64,000 nucleotides of DNA from Onchocerca volvulus (GCA_000499405.2 HG738139.1:12300398-12364397), one strand, 5' to 3'. Numbered from the stretch's first letter, positions 22,101-35,337 are shown. The notes: generated by a model not told the origin, from the letters alone. A program made the numbers and translations.

Positions 22101-23907
22101 TCTATCTCGAAATATTATTTACAGCAAAAACATGATATTGCTACCACGTTTTTTTCTTTTTTTACTTTAGAATTGCCTTAAGAAAGAGAAAACACTAACG
22201 CAAAACCGATGACTGAGATATGCGAAGAGCTATATGGGAATGTTGCGTAAACTTTTGCGCTACTCGGCCAGGATGTGAAAGTTGTAATGAAAGCCTGCAA
22301 AAGTTAAAATGATGTATTTCGAAGGCACATATGCCCATAAAACAAAATTCAATCATTTCAACATGTAGATCTATCAGAATTCAATAAAAGATCAAAATTT
22401 TTACGGGTTTGAGCAATATTGCTGATAATTCAAATACAATAATATTGAGCTCTGTTTCGTCTTCATCTTGTCCCGCTGAAATATCATATTTTAAAAAAAT
22501 ATATATATATATTTTAAAAAGCTATAATTATCAATAAAAACAATTTCTCACACTTTATGTTACTGTCATCAAACTAAGTTTATAATCTTCAAAGAACAAA
22601 AACAATCTGCCTGAGCGATGTAAGTCAGAAGGCAGTGAATACAGCAGGCCAACTGCATAGCGAGAATCATTTGAAAGACCTATGAAAATGCATCTGAAAT
22701 TTAGATTCATTAATTTAAGATAAAGAATACACTGCAAACTATTCTTTAAAATAATGATGTGCAAAGGCCGTACGAATTAACCATTTTCTTTATGACTTTC
22801 TAAGTTTAAATTTTTAAAATGTATTCGAACAACATTTTTATCCTAAACAGTCTGGATCTATGACATGATTGTAAATTCTAATATAGAGTTGGCGAACATA
22901 ATTCAAACTACAAAAATAAGGATTTTTTGCATATTTATTTTACAGTATTAAAAATAATCGTCATAATATATTTCAACTGAAACTTGTTCTAAATAGTAGA
23001 GAAGATGAAACATAATTCGATATCTCTTTGAAATTTAACGCAAATTACATAAAAGCAAAAAACAAAAAAAAACAAAAACAAAAACAAAAGATGCTGAAGT
23101 AGCTCACTCTCGAGTAATATCCAGAAAACGTTTTACGCCCGAAATTTCGACTAGATATGGACATTCTAACTGATCCAATCTTATTCGGCAAGTCATCCGA
23201 TTGAGCTGTCGTGCTTCTCCATATATCTGAAATAGAGTATCATAATAATAATGTTTGAAATCATATAAAAATTTTAAACGAATCGAAAATTCAAACCACC
23301 TTTGCATATTTAAATTCTCTTTTACATTTTTTCATTGATTTTAATAGCGATGTTGATTTTCTACAATAAAAACATTAATATTGAAAAACTAGATCTAATG
23401 TTTAACTGTGATCTGCAACAAATCTTGATCTCTGATTGCTTACTTACCATAAATTTTTGAAATTCCACAAATGAACGGTATTTTTTCTAACGATAATGAG
23501 AGATAAACTACGGTTATGTGATAAGAATTGAATTGAACAATGGATCAATTAACATTTAAGTCAGATAACTTATAGAGATTCTAATTTTCTGTTTTAAGTT
23601 ATAATTTCTCTCAGATATATTTTATAGCCAAATAATGACAAGTGTCAATGTCTTGTAACATATATTACAGCGAAAGGAAATATCAAATAAATGAAATTAA
23701 AAGAATCTAAGCGTATATGAATACCTCACGATGGCGGATAATTTTAGGCAGTGATGAAACTGTCGACTTTTTTCGCATCAATAATTGCACCAAATGATGC
23801 ATCCGTGATGTAGTTGGCATCTGATCATGATGATGATCAAAATTTTTACTGATCGATGATACGGATGACTTCCGATTGTCACAATCGTCCAAACTATTCT
23901 TTTCCAT
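19174..23907 (-). CDS. DCAF15-like protein (putative CUL4-DDB1 substrate receptor), 427 aa
   Basis: Exons in coding order: 23907-23725, 23226-23108, 22693-22575, 22475-22405, 22294-22200, 21329-21215, 20839-20689, 20487-20339, 19769-19688, 19373-19174; every phase agrees. Residues 1-60 are Ser/His-rich and basic. Residues ~65-200 resemble the DCAF15 WD40 domain: I-G-L-S-N-D-S-R-Y-A-V, F-L-F-F-E-D-Y, and T-S-W-P-S-S-A-K-V, which match the family's L-G-F-S-K-C-G-R-Y and W-P-S-D-A-S-K-V. Residues ~270-350 (L-M-D-I-E-R-L-L-Y-E-I-M ... D-L-I-D-C-E) resemble its C-terminal domain. DCAF15 loads substrates onto CRL4 ubiquitin ligase. At 427 aa it is shorter than human DCAF15 (~600), lacking the acidic middle. 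The intron after 19688 has a GC donor. AATAAA overlaps the stop codon. The gene is sure; the name rests on recalled similarity. Confidence 0.6.
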
Positions 23908-24527
23908 TATCAATACTTTTCTACAAGATTTTTCGTTCTGATTATCATCAAAAATTCTCCCAGCCTTTATTTCACTATTGAAATCTAATCATCTCATCCT
24001 GACAATTTTGAACGTGGACTTATTACTATTTCCTATAAATTTATAGCCAATCATCTTGATGATCCTTATCTTCAAATACATTGAATACTCTCGTCAATTT
24101 TCTCTCTCTCTCTCTTTCTCAATCTCTGCTATCATTACAGTACTTGACTCTCTGCAATTTTTCTCAATCTCTTATAACATTGTCCCTTACAGGATACTCT
24201 TTTACATATCCCACCAGTGACCTATTGACCTCCAGCCCCATAAAGTTCCATTCAGAAATAGTAAATAACACAACGAGTAGTACCAAGTGATACAATCGAC
24301 CTCTTTTGCAAACATAAAATCGCACAGGCCATTTCTAATATTTACATGGTTACACGTACGCTTGGCAGTACACGCACGTACGTACGTCCACTTTAGTCAA
24401 ACGATGAATTGAATATATAAATGAAGTGAAAAGCGGCGAAATTCGAATTTAAGACAAATATTTAAAAGTAGCGCTAAAAATCTCATTATTTCAAGAATAA
24501 TTTCAATTTCACTTCAAATCTTCGCGT
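23908..24527. other. Upstream region of the DCAF15-like gene and tRNA 5' flank
   Basis: A CT-rich microsatellite at 24100-24118, an ACGTACGTACGT run near 24375, and a possible minus-strand acceptor (CTTGTAG, ending at 23921) 13 bases before the DCAF15-like ATG. The frame at 24081-24290 is a low-complexity Ser/Leu shadow. Confidence 0.4.
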
Positions 24528-24609
24528 GCAGTGGTGTCCGAGTGGTTAAGGAGTTTGACTAGAAATCAAATGGGCTCTGCCCGCGTAGGTTCGAATCCTG
24601 CCCGCTGCG
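24528..24609 (+). tRNA. tRNA-Ser (anticodon AGA)
   Basis: 82-nt cloverleaf. The acceptor stem GCAGTGG pairs with CCGCTGC (one G-T wobble), with discriminator G. The anticodon stem TTTGA/TCAAA encloses the loop CTAGAAA with anticodon AGA at 24561-24563. A long variable arm (TGGGCTCTGCCCGC) is typical of tRNA-Ser. The T-arm contains GGTTCGAATCC (B box) and the D-arm TGTCCGAGTGGTTAAGG (A box). There is no intron. It lies between two minus-strand protein genes. Confidence 0.96.
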
Positions 24610-25319
24610 AGAGTCGTTTTGTCATCGGTAAAAATCAAATATTGAGATCGCAATTATAGATATGACGTGCAAAAGACAAGACATATATGATTTCCATCAT
24701 CTTACGTGTGAAAATGCTGGGGAATCGCCTGATAAAAGTTTGGATTCGCTGATTGTTGCGATAATCTATCGAAATAATCCTGAGAAAACATCCTTTGCAA
24801 TCCCATTTATGTCAAATTATAAATAGGAATAAAATAAATTGTTTTTTTAGTTGTAGATTGTATAAAAGTTAGGTGCAGACTAAATTTATGAATATGAAAT
24901 GAGTGAGATTAAAATTCACTACAACTGACTGATAAGATAAGTCAAGATAAGCTCGTTTCTGTTAATTCGAAACTAATTTTTCTTCTATTATACGGCAATA
25001 TTATTTCAAATATACAATTTATCAAAATGAGATTGATCGAAAATAATTATTCAAATTTTGCTTAAGAATGAAGGAAAATATGATATAGCTTTATTGTAAA
25101 TGCAGTATTATTTCATATATCGATAAACGTTGAAAAATTATAGAAGCAAAACGAAGTATAACAACAGAAAAGAAACATTTAAAAAAAAAAAACGATGGGA
25201 AGAAGTTTCACAGAAACATTGATTTTCACGAAGTTCAAGAATTTGTAGAATTAAATCAATAAAAAGCATATTCTATGAATTTAATACTGCTGACGAAATT
25301 TAAAAAAAAAAAAAAAATT
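24610..25319. other. Spacer between tRNA-Ser and GNAT gene
   Basis: AT-rich, no supportable gene. Homopolymer A runs near 25180 and 25300. A minus-strand AATAAA (TTTATT near 25089) might be the GNAT gene's poly(A) signal. Confidence 0.5.
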
Positions 25320-27937
25320 TTAAATAAACATCGTCACATCGGCAATACAATAAATTTTGTTGAAATCATGATCTGGTACTTCTTGAGTGAATTGAGGAAT
25401 AAGTTGAGTTTTCTGAAGTGAGGGAAATTTGTATGAGGAAAATTTTAAAATAAAATTATAAAAATTAATTTGTGGCATTATAGTTAGATCAATTCATTGA
25501 AAAGTGATTTTTCCTTTTTTTTTTTTTAAAAAAATTTTGCCTCTAATAATTCAATTTGGTATATTTGATCTGATAGATTCTTCATCATGAAATTCAAAAT
25601 CCATCATTTTGATTGATATATAGAGAATAATACAGATTAAAAATTTTACCAATTCAAAATCAGCAACATCATGAAGGATTTGTTTTACTGTATTCAACTT
25701 TGTCTCTGGCATACGCAAGTTGATCAAATTTTGTTCCTTCAATTCTTCATCGAAACACGAATATAAGACATGAAAGAGAAGTTTGAATCCATCCTCCGAA
25801 TCACAATATATGGGCCCAAAGCTAGGATAGCCAACAATTGATAACAACCGACCACAGCCATAACCAACAATTTCATCTTTTGAATTTACCAGCACCTAAA
25901 TATATGCTTTTTGGTTTTTCTTCAATAATTTAGATTAAATGTGTAGATATTTTTGACTTTAACAAGTTAGGAGAAATAAGCATATCCAGTAATTCCGGAA
26001 ATATAACATTGATATTCATGCTTCATAGAAATTAATCTAAAATCCAAAAAAGTAATTGAATAGCTACAATCGATTATGAAATAGCCATCGCATTATCTCT
26101 AATCCTTATTTTTAATTAAAGTCATTAAATCGCGTATAATCTTTATTTCTCATTTTAAGAAATTATTGTGAAATATATTTGAATTTATAACGTTAATTTA
26201 ATCATCGCATACCTTACAGACAGCATCAATGCGATCTACGGCCCACTGCCTTACGAAATCTTCACGTTGACACTTTGCGACTTTGGCATCATAATCAACA
26301 ATTCGTTGCAAACTTATTTCCTTGCCATCTTTCACGTTTAAATGAATATCATCAACTGCAGTCAAATTTTGGATCACAACCTTAGATGGAATTGTTAGGT
26401 CGCAATACTTCATTTTGAGCTCTTTTATGATGAGCGGCATTGATTAATGCTAAGACTATAATGCCTCACTTATTGAAATCTTATTGAAATAATTTTAAAA
26501 GACAAAAATCAATGAGATATTCGGTCATATTAATTCTTTTATTCATATTCAATTATTGCATTTATTGCATAAACAATCCTATAAATAATCCTATCAATTA
26601 ATCTTATCAATTAATAAACATCCTTATTGATAAACATAATCTTATCAATAATCTGATAAATGTATCACTTCTTCTACAATTGCGATTTTTACAGAAGCCC
26701 TATAAAAAATTTCAATTTTTCATCCCTAAATTTAAAAAAATATTTATAATTATATCAATACCAGTAATTTTCTGTTTATCAACATTTTTCACTTCAACGA
26801 TATCTATCATCCAAGATGCCCGTTTGTTGAAACCAAGTTTCTGACTAAAAAGGAGTGACAAAGGCTCCTCTAAAATATACTTTATTAATTCGCTCATTTT
26901 TTGATTTACAAAAGCTTTTCTTATATTAGTCTAAATTCAAAAAGCTATATAAGTTCAAAATTCCAAAAAAAAATTATGACTTTAAGTTGGAAAAATTTCA
27001 AACTAACTAGAATTTAATCCAATATTTTTCTTTCGTAGATTATCCTTAACAACACGTTTGAACAATTCGCTTCCTACACCTTGCTTTCGATATTCGGGAT
27101 GTACATAATACAAGGATACAAATGCATAGTTATCAAATTCCAGACATATACATGATCCAACATAATCACCAACTATAATTTGCTATCATTTCAAAACTGG
27201 TGATAAGAAGCATATGTATAACACTATGATAATATGGATAACGATAGGTCATTTTAATTAGCCTGAAAAATCACATGGAAATTTTGAAGAAAATGATATA
27301 TAAATTTGTATTAAATCATATGAAAACATTCTTCCTCAGTGAGATAAGAAAAACATTAAAAAGTTTAGCCTAGATATATTTTAGGCTAAAAATCCATCTA
27401 ATCAAACGATTTTAAAAATACAGGCAAATTTGATAAGAGAAATTAATATCAAAAATGAAATAATTCATTAGCAATTCAAGAATTTCTCAACAGTAACAAA
27501 AGCAATGTACATTTACATAGCGGATTCAATATAAAAATAAATTAAACATCTTAGCAAAAAAAATTTAATAATGAAAAGCTCAGTTCATTTTAAATTCTTT
27601 TTCATTAGCTAAATATGTCCCATAAAAAATCTCTTTCTTTTATTTCATTTATTAGAAATAGAATACTTGAAAACTTGAATAAAAATCATTAAAGCGAACT
27701 TTTCGTTCTTGCAGCAATATCGTGTAACTTTGTCGGGCCCAACATTTTCCTGTAACAATCGTAGTCGCGATATTTTCGTGTCCAACCATCGGTTTCATTA
27801 CTGGCATTAACTAAACTTACAAAATCTTGCTTTCCACCACGAGCATATATTATTTCTGGCGCAATTGTTTCATTATTTTCATCATCTTCCATTGATTCCT
27901 TATCCTTTAACTCCGTCTTTTCTTCTTGAGTTGCCAT
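25320..27937 (-). CDS. GNAT-family N-acetyltransferase with two GNAT-like domains, 355 aa
   Basis: Exons in coding order: 27937-27729, 27262-27225, 27172-27008, 26869-26762, 26421-26213, 25895-25650, 25412-25320; phases agree. An acidic N-terminus (M-A-T-Q-E-E-K-T-E-L) leads into a GNAT domain whose acetyl-CoA motif reads V-H-P-E-Y-R-K-Q-G-V-G-S-E-L (Q/R-x-x-G-x-G/A), closing with S-Q-K-L-G-F. The second half (from ~195: R-I-V-D-Y-D-A-K-V-A-K, V-G-Y-G-C-G-R-L, G-P-I-Y-C-D) resembles the C-terminal GNAT-like domain (Acetyltransf_18 type) common in nematode GNATs. The last exon ends N-K-I-Y-C-I-A-D-V-T-M-F-I. Substrate unknown. The exon 1 donor and the fifth exon's acceptor (ATAAAAG) are weak, and an exon may be missing between exons 1 and 2. 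Confidence 0.78.
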
Positions 27938-28730
27938 TTCGATTTTTTCAAATTAACAGAATTGTTCGTCTCTTTAGGACAACACCGTTCTTCTTGCCTT
28001 CCTTAAGATATAATTTGAGTTAATAATTCTCAAATAAAAGCATTTTTTGATTAAAGAATAAGCGCTTAAAATGCATAACAAATGATGCTTAATGATGTCA
28101 AAAATCTGGGAATAAATTCGACGATTTCAATAGAGATATGATGATCAGCATCGAGAAAATATTTTCTTTAATTAATTTTCACAGACAATAATTATTGGGA
28201 AGGTTTTATTCTTTGATGGAGAGTTTATTGATGTCGAATAGGTTAACGATAATTGACATGAATATCACTTGAAAAACGGAATATAGAAATGTTTTTCTGG
28301 TTGTTGGTAGCGGGGATATTTCTTGGGAAATTGCTCGATGAAGGATGGATGATAAAACTGTTTTGAGGAATACTACTCGTCGAGTTACCGAATTTAGTTC
28401 TCCGCGAAAAATTCTTTTCCCCCAACTGATAGCAATCCTTTTATAACGGACATTCCTTTATCATATCGCTATCACTGTACGTAAGCTAGGTTGTAAGACC
28501 GGAAGCATTTGCATGTGAATTAGTTTTCTGGTATTTTACTGTTGAAGATAAAGCTCGATAATCGGAGACAAAGATGAGAATTAGATATCACGTCGTAACA
28601 TTCATCTTTATCCATTGCAAGCGATGAATCATGTGTGAGAAATATTTTAGTAATACAGTATTTTGATTATTTGAATATATTTATGCTAAAATTCAATTTT
28701 TTCCAGCAGCTATATTATATCTCTCTATGC

Positions 28731-28762
28731 AAAGTTTTTTTTTTTTTTTTCNAAAAAAAAAA
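28731..28762. other. Unresolved base in a T-run/A-run junction
   Basis: About 16 T's, then C, then N at 28752, then about 10 A's. This is the only ambiguous base noticed in the window and marks an uncertain assembly point. Confidence 0.95.
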
Positions 28763-29739
28763 GAAGCTATACTTCCATTTTCATTCATTGATTTGACAAA
28801 CTTTTCCGAAAGGACAACAAAAAAAAAGGATGAAAATGATTTATACAACTAAAGTTGTTTATTGATGCCACGCAAATCAAAATTATTTTTAAACTTATGC
28901 ATGAAGGAAAAAACGAGTTTCTTCACTGCAATCTCTAAAAAAAAAAAAAATCATAAATATCCAACAATTATTTTAGTCATCAACAATTTCTTATTCGAAA
29001 AATTTTCCTTCGTCTCATTTTTTATTTCTGCACATCTACCTCATTAAAAAATAAGCACTAAAAAGTTTAATAAATCCTAGAAATACTTCAGGAAGCATGA
29101 AGACTATTCTCAATTACTGATTTCTTCTTATACTTTCAGTAGTGTTTGGGAAAAAAAAAAAAAAAGACACAGAATTGAAAATCAAAGTGACATTTGTAGA
29201 AAATATGATTAAAAATTAGGAGACATTAAAGTTATTTTAATTAGTTAAAATGAACAAAACAAACGATGAGCCTGGGATTCGCATGCGCATTTATTTTCTT
29301 TGAAAATAAAAGAAAGAACTGTCAAATTCATTTATTCTTTTCATTAATTTTTGATTTCCATTAATGATCACATTGCCAGTTCAATAAGTCGTTAATACGA
29401 AAAACTCTTACAGAAGAAAGTACTATTTATTGACAAGTTAGGATAAGTAAAGCACTGATTATATTTGTTATCAATCACAGAAACTTTGAATGCCTAAGAG
29501 AAGAATTTGAAAATGAAAACTTTTCAAGCTTTTATTCATCATATTTCATGAAAATGGAAAGTGTTTAAAAAAATTCTTTCAAAAGTATATTCTTATAAAT
29601 GGGAAGTTGAATAACAAATGATATCGTATAGCGCCATTTTCTTTCTATAAAAAATACCAGTGAATCATTTTGCAAAAATTGAACAAAACAGTCATTCTTA
29701 ACATCGATTATGTTAAAAATATTGATGGTTTATATGAAA

Positions 29740-30030
29740 TTTGAAAATTTTAATTCGAAAAGCAACAAAATAAAATGAAAAATAATAAAATTGGAATCAA
29801 AAAAAAAAAAATTCAAAAAAAAAGAGGATGCGAAATGCAAAAATTGGGTAAAAAAAAAACACTCAGATAAAAAAAGCCAAAAGGTCAAAAGATAAATTAT
29901 TAAAAGAAGAAACATTGAAAATTCCATAAAATCCAAAAGAGATCATATATCGTAAAAATTCAAAAAAAAAAAAAAAATGTAATCCACTCAAAAAAAAAAC
30001 ATCTGTTAAAAAAAAAAAAAAAAAAAATCG
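29740..30030. repeat. A-rich, strand-asymmetric low-complexity tract
   Basis: Repeated runs of 8-17 A's on the plus strand separated by short AAATTCA/AAAG-like spacers, with few matching T runs. Simple sequence; no gene. Confidence 0.7.
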
Positions 30031-32308
30031 TTAAAGTTAAATTTTTAAAGATATTGGAATGAATATATTTTACTGCTTATCAAATATCAGCATGGCTTTA
30101 TCAAGCGTTTATAAAAAAAATTTATTGTCATTTGAATTATAACCCATTATCATTCGAAGCATTAAGTTAATTAGGGAATATAGTTGACAGTAAAATAAAA
30201 ATTAAAAAGAAAAAAAAATTAGACAAATATGACAGTCATACCACATTTCTCGGTGTTTTATATAGTTGAACTAGGTTAATCACAATACATGATTTTTCAT
30301 TTTATAGTGAAACAAATGCAAATCACATGTCATATTTTTCTCAACTTCAAATAATAACTTAATTAGCATAACTAATTTCCTAAAATTCATCATGTTTATG
30401 TAAAAATTGGGAATAAAATCTATAAAATTAACTTTCAGTGAATGGAGCGAGGAAATGTTTGAATTCTCAAACAAACAATCAATGAGCAACAAAAACTAGT
30501 TCTCGTTGTTATGAATGTTAGGAAATCTGAAATTTAGCCAATATTTTTGGACAAAATAAATACTAATCGATGTCAAAATTATACAACTATTAAAATAAAT
30601 CGATAATATTAATATGATGGAAATAATTACAAATATTATTATAGAATTATCGGATGATATATATGTCTGCCAATAAAATAACAATATTTGTTGTTGTTTT
30701 AATAAAAAAATTATTCAAAAGACTAATCTTTTAAACATCGTTATTAATATCATTTTTATTTTATTACTTCGAAGATCAATTTCAATCTAAAATTAAAACA
30801 ATAAGTTTGAAAAATTACTCAGATATTTCAGAAATTGAACGAAAATACAGAAGCAGCATATTTTGGCGAAAGATTTGGACGAATTTAAAATGAAAAAAAT
30901 ATTTGAACATATGGATGAAATTTTGTGGATGAGGATAATTTTTAGAACCAAAACTACCCACCCTGAAATGTGCAATTGTTTGTTCGAGTGCACAGAGTTA
31001 TTCATTAAAACCAATGACTAGCAGCCACCGAATGTTTCTCGCTAATCTTCCCAAATAAAAAAAGACAATTTTAAGACCAAAAAATCTCAAATTTACTGTT
31101 ATTCAGGAATTCCTACCTATCAATAGCTTACGATTCCTGACTTGGTATTATGGTTCTGAGGATATTTAGTTTGTTGTGAAAAATTATTCTCAATTTGATC
31201 GAACCCAAATGAGAAAAAATTTTCGAATGCAAGTGAATGTTTGTTCCGACACACTACCTTCTCATTATTGATAACAAATGCAGAATTTCACTACTATAAA
31301 CTACTTCCAAGATGGAGAATCGAATGAATCATTTATTTAAATTCAAAACGCAAAACATTGATATATTAACAAGAAAAAGTAAAAAAAATGGTCAAACATT
31401 TTGGTAATGAAATCAATAAACAATCAAAACTATTTCAGATTCAAGTTCCATCTCAACTAAATTTGAATTTTTTAATAAATAACGTTGTATTTTATTGAAG
31501 TAAGAATGTCAGACTAACTGACTCAATGAACAGATGCACTGACTCATTTGTGAGCTGTTTTTATAACAATGCTGTAGATCTTAACATAAATGTTCAATAA
31601 CAGAAGAGATAACAGACAAAATAAAAAGCATTGGATAAACATTGCATTACACTATGCAAATATTGCTATGAAGATTTAAATTTTCGGGAAAAAAACTTTT
31701 CATTAAAAATGTCTCAGTAATACATTATGGATCGAATAAAAGTGTGTGAAACAATGAAGAAATACAATAATACTAACAATTAATAATCAAAAGATCCTGG
31801 AAAAATATTCGACAATACGATGTGTGTCAAAAGTTACATCTGTAAATTGTTTTGGCAATTGTCCAATAAATTTCGAAAAAAATTTTGATAAATATTAAAG
31901 CATGTTCTCGAAAACCAAAACTGATATTTAATTCATCAAGATTATTATGACTATGATCGTGAATTAAGCAAGAGAATCTGCTCTTTCTCTTAATTCTAAT
32001 AGAAATTCTACCACTAATAAACTTTATGAATTAGAGCATATTAAAAAATAACAGCATTAGAAACAATCTTTTTTTTCTGAGAATTATTTCAATAATCATA
32101 TTTTAAAATAATATTAATAAATATCACGATTTCCAAAATCTTTTTCTATTTCAAGTTTATAATATGTAGCAAAAAAAACATAATATGCAAATTAAATAAT
32201 ACAGATATGTAAATTTATAACCAACTGTTTCATTCTTGCTCAAAAAAAATCATTAAGTATATCAAACAAAATTTACCTACACCAAGAATAATAATCCAGA
32301 ATGTTCTA

Positions 32309-35300
32309 TTAATGCTCCATAGTATTCGCATTTTGATGTCTGTGGTAGATTTCCATGAATGATGCAGCAAAACCTTCCAGATGGAATATAGCTTTGCTAC
32401 CACGTGTTAAGCGATGCTCGTATTCAGCTGCTGCAGCAACCACCTCGGGTTTGATCTTATCATCACAGGATTTCAATAGATCTTGTAATAATTTCTGAAA
32501 ATATATTATTTTGAAAAGTAGAATGCTAAGCATTAAAAATCTCTTTATATCTACAGTAATGAATAATATCCAAATAGAGGATCGATCATTCAGAAAGCCA
32601 TACAAAATTAGTGCATGTAAATAACAAAAACATACCATAAAAATGATATTTGGGGGTATACAGTGTCCAATACATTCATAAAATCTATTACGCACTCTGA
32701 GAAGGCTGTAAAAGCATGAACAACATATAAAAAACCAAAAAAAAAAAAAAAAGTGACTGCATTAGAATCATAATATGACTTTTTAAAATAGCTGAAGACA
32801 AACTTCTCAGAGCTTTGCTGCTGTATCATCATTTTAGCCGTTTCCCGCAAATACACTTCCCATTCTGGATCAGGAATTTCTTGATTCTCCTTGAATGGAT
32901 AGCTAAAAATGAAAAAGCCCAAATTATTATCTAATCATGATATTTCTTCCCGAAAACATCATTTACAAAATATAATAATAAACATACATCAGCTGCAGTT
33001 ATGGAAAATTTCAGCAACAATAAAAATCATAAATTTTGTACTTTCGAAATTATAGATTTTGAACTGAAGATAATATAGGAAAAATTTTCCCAAAAATTTG
33101 TTAAATATAAATACAACTGCATCAGTTAAAAAAATATTATTTACTTTTGTACTTTTGCTGCTTCGACCATCAATAAAGCTCGTCGCATATTGCCATTAGA
33201 TTTTTGAACAACTGCGGCGACGATACTTTCAGGAATGGAGACATTTTCCTGTTTGCAAACAAATCTAACAGCTTTAGCTATCTAGAAATAAAAAAAAAGA
33301 AAAAAAACTTGAATTCTGACTGAAAATTTTAAAACTCAATGAAATAATGAATATATAGTGTTTTTAAGATTTTAGTGTAAATAATTGTTTATAAAAAATC
33401 TAAGTCTCATAAGTTTCGAATTTAAAATTCAAAGTCATGAATTTCAGACAGTACAAGTTTCGTCCATCCAAAATTTCGGAATATCAAAACTTTTTTTGAA
33501 TCTGAACACGATTTACCTCAAAGACTTACATCATCGTTCGAAGGTGCAGCTACACGAACCGCCAAGCATCGGCTTCTCAAAGGATCAATAATTTTACTGA
33601 TTGAATCACAACAAAGTATAAGTCGGCATGTCTGGGTATATTTCTCCATTGTTCGACGCAAAGCATTTTGTGCATCTCGAGTCAACTGATCTGCTTCCAT
33701 TAAGACAACTACTGAAAAGTGGACTCTGAATTTCAGGCTTCATACGAAATTTCCTTTACAATGTGAAATTGATTCAAATACATCAAAATACAAAAATAAA
33801 TTGAAAATATAAAATTAGAAAGTATTCTAAATCCAACTCCTAGAAAATTAATGCAGTGACATTGCAAAATTAAATTATATCGAAATATATATAAGTACAG
33901 TACAATCTCCTCATACTAATTTTTTGGATTTTGTTTGCTTCCTCACTTTTCAAGCATAGGAAAGCTTACCACTTTAACATATATGACTTCTTATCATTGC
34001 CTTGTTAACTCAAATCTTATTAGGTAAAATTAATGAAAACGTTATGAGTATGCAAAATTTTGCAATAATATTTACGATTACAATATATTACTAAACCTTT
34101 GAAATTTCGTTGCGTGGTAGCATCAATCTGATGCATTTGTGCCATTTGTTTGATAATTTCTTGAACAACAACACGATCGTAAATGCCAACTTCTCTGAAA
34201 GCCAGAAATTTAAAAGCAAATATTTAAATGAAATTGTCCAAATAACAATACGTTCAGTTGAGATTCAAAATTAGGAGTTTCAAGAAAGTGTAAATAATTT
34301 ACCCAGGACTAAGCTGAACATGATAATTGCTACTAAAAGTTTGAATTTCTAATTTTTTGCCAGATGGAGCCTGAAAACTTCGTGCATCCATTCGTAATTT
34401 CTCTACACCACTGCCATAAAGTTCTCGCAAAATACAAAAAATCCTAGTCATTTTTCCTGCACCACTTGGGCCATATACGAGCAGATGAGGAAAATCACCC
34501 GTCTGAAAAAAAAAGACTGAAATTTTTTCACCCGTCCAAAACTGAAATTTTCGGAAATTTTTTAAAAGATATTTCATTTCTACTATGTTTGTTCACTGTC
34601 ATTATCAGATATTCTAATAATCTGTTTATTTGTAGCTTCGAGAAAATAAAAATTTATTCACTTTTTAGCTGATAATTTCATTCAGTAGTATAAGAATACA
34701 GGAAGTTATCAATTATATTCAAATATTGACTTCTCTTAATTTCTAGCCAAAATTGTAGTGAACTTTTTATCTGACTAATTTATAGCGACTTGATTAATCT
34801 TAATTGTCATAATTTATGGTAAAGCAATGAATCCAACAATTAAAGATGCCAACTTTAACCATTAATTCTCTTCTGATTAAGGAAAAATTTCAGATATTGA
34901 AAATGAATATCTGTAACCTATCATTTTCTATAATTTAGTAGAGTGTGCATAAGTACTAACAAAGTCAGGAAAATCAAGCTAATCTGTGCCCACACTAACA
35001 GAAAGATTTCAGGAGTAATATACACGAATAGTCACTATATACATGAGTAATCACTCAAAAAGAACTGAGATATCAATCCATAATTTTTTTTCATTTATTT
35101 TTAAAAAATTTATTCCTTTCTACTGTTTTGCTTTTTTTTTTATTTTTAAAATTGTTTTCAGTCTTCTATTTGCAATCCTAATACTGTCTTTTTCCCATTT
35201 TTCTTAAGATGATAAAGAGCAAAGTAATAGAAAAAATTTTTTACCTTGACGATTTCAGTGAGATCCTTGGCTTGTTTAACATGATAAGTTAAAGCAGATA

Positions 35301-35337
35301 GCTCACGTGGCCTATATTTATCTACCCATAAAGCCAT
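32309..35337 (-). CDS. rfc-3: Replication factor C subunit 3 (clamp loader small subunit), 354 aa
   Basis: Exons in coding order: 35337-35245, 34502-34303, 34194-34097, 33711-33530, 33281-33145, 32902-32804, 32705-32636, 32494-32309; all phases agree and the length matches the family (human 356). AAA+ ATPase that helps RFC load the PCNA clamp on primed DNA in the nucleus. It starts [11 protein letters not shown]-loop G-P-S-G-A-G-K-M-T at 42-50; Walker B-like L-M-E-A-D-Q-L-T at 134-141 (family usually L-T-E-V-D-K-L-T); SRC motif with the arginine finger at 177-179; collar domain with H-C-I-P-P-N-I-I and [13 protein letters not shown] 3' splice site (TTACAG) ends 5 bases before the ATG, suggesting trans-splicing. 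Divergent from rpb-8. Confidence 0.97.

Larger units (their letters stand above)
27938..32308. other. 4.4 kb spacer between GNAT gene 5' end and RFC3 3' end
   Basis: No supportable gene. Contains one ambiguous base (28752) between a T run and an A run, and an A-rich, strand-biased tract (about 29740-30030). Short frames (28243-28425 minus, 30280-31014 minus and others) are AT-rich, with no splice partners or family likeness. Confidence 0.5.

Noticed and set aside
23041..23100. AAAACAAAAACAAA run as a possible retroposon tail
   Set aside because: Simple A/C microsatellite inside an intron of the DCAF15-like gene, with no adjacent element sequence.
28243..28425. 60-codon minus-strand frame starting M-G-E-K-N-F-S-R-R
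   Set aside because: It lies upstream of the GNAT gene with no splice link and low-complexity S/N content; probably 5' flank.
34299..34577. Possible longer RFC3 exon 2 starting at an upstream Met
   Set aside because: The upstream part is intron: a TTTTTCAG acceptor at 34503-34510 and the preceding exon ending ...T-E-I-V-K give the family sequence exactly.
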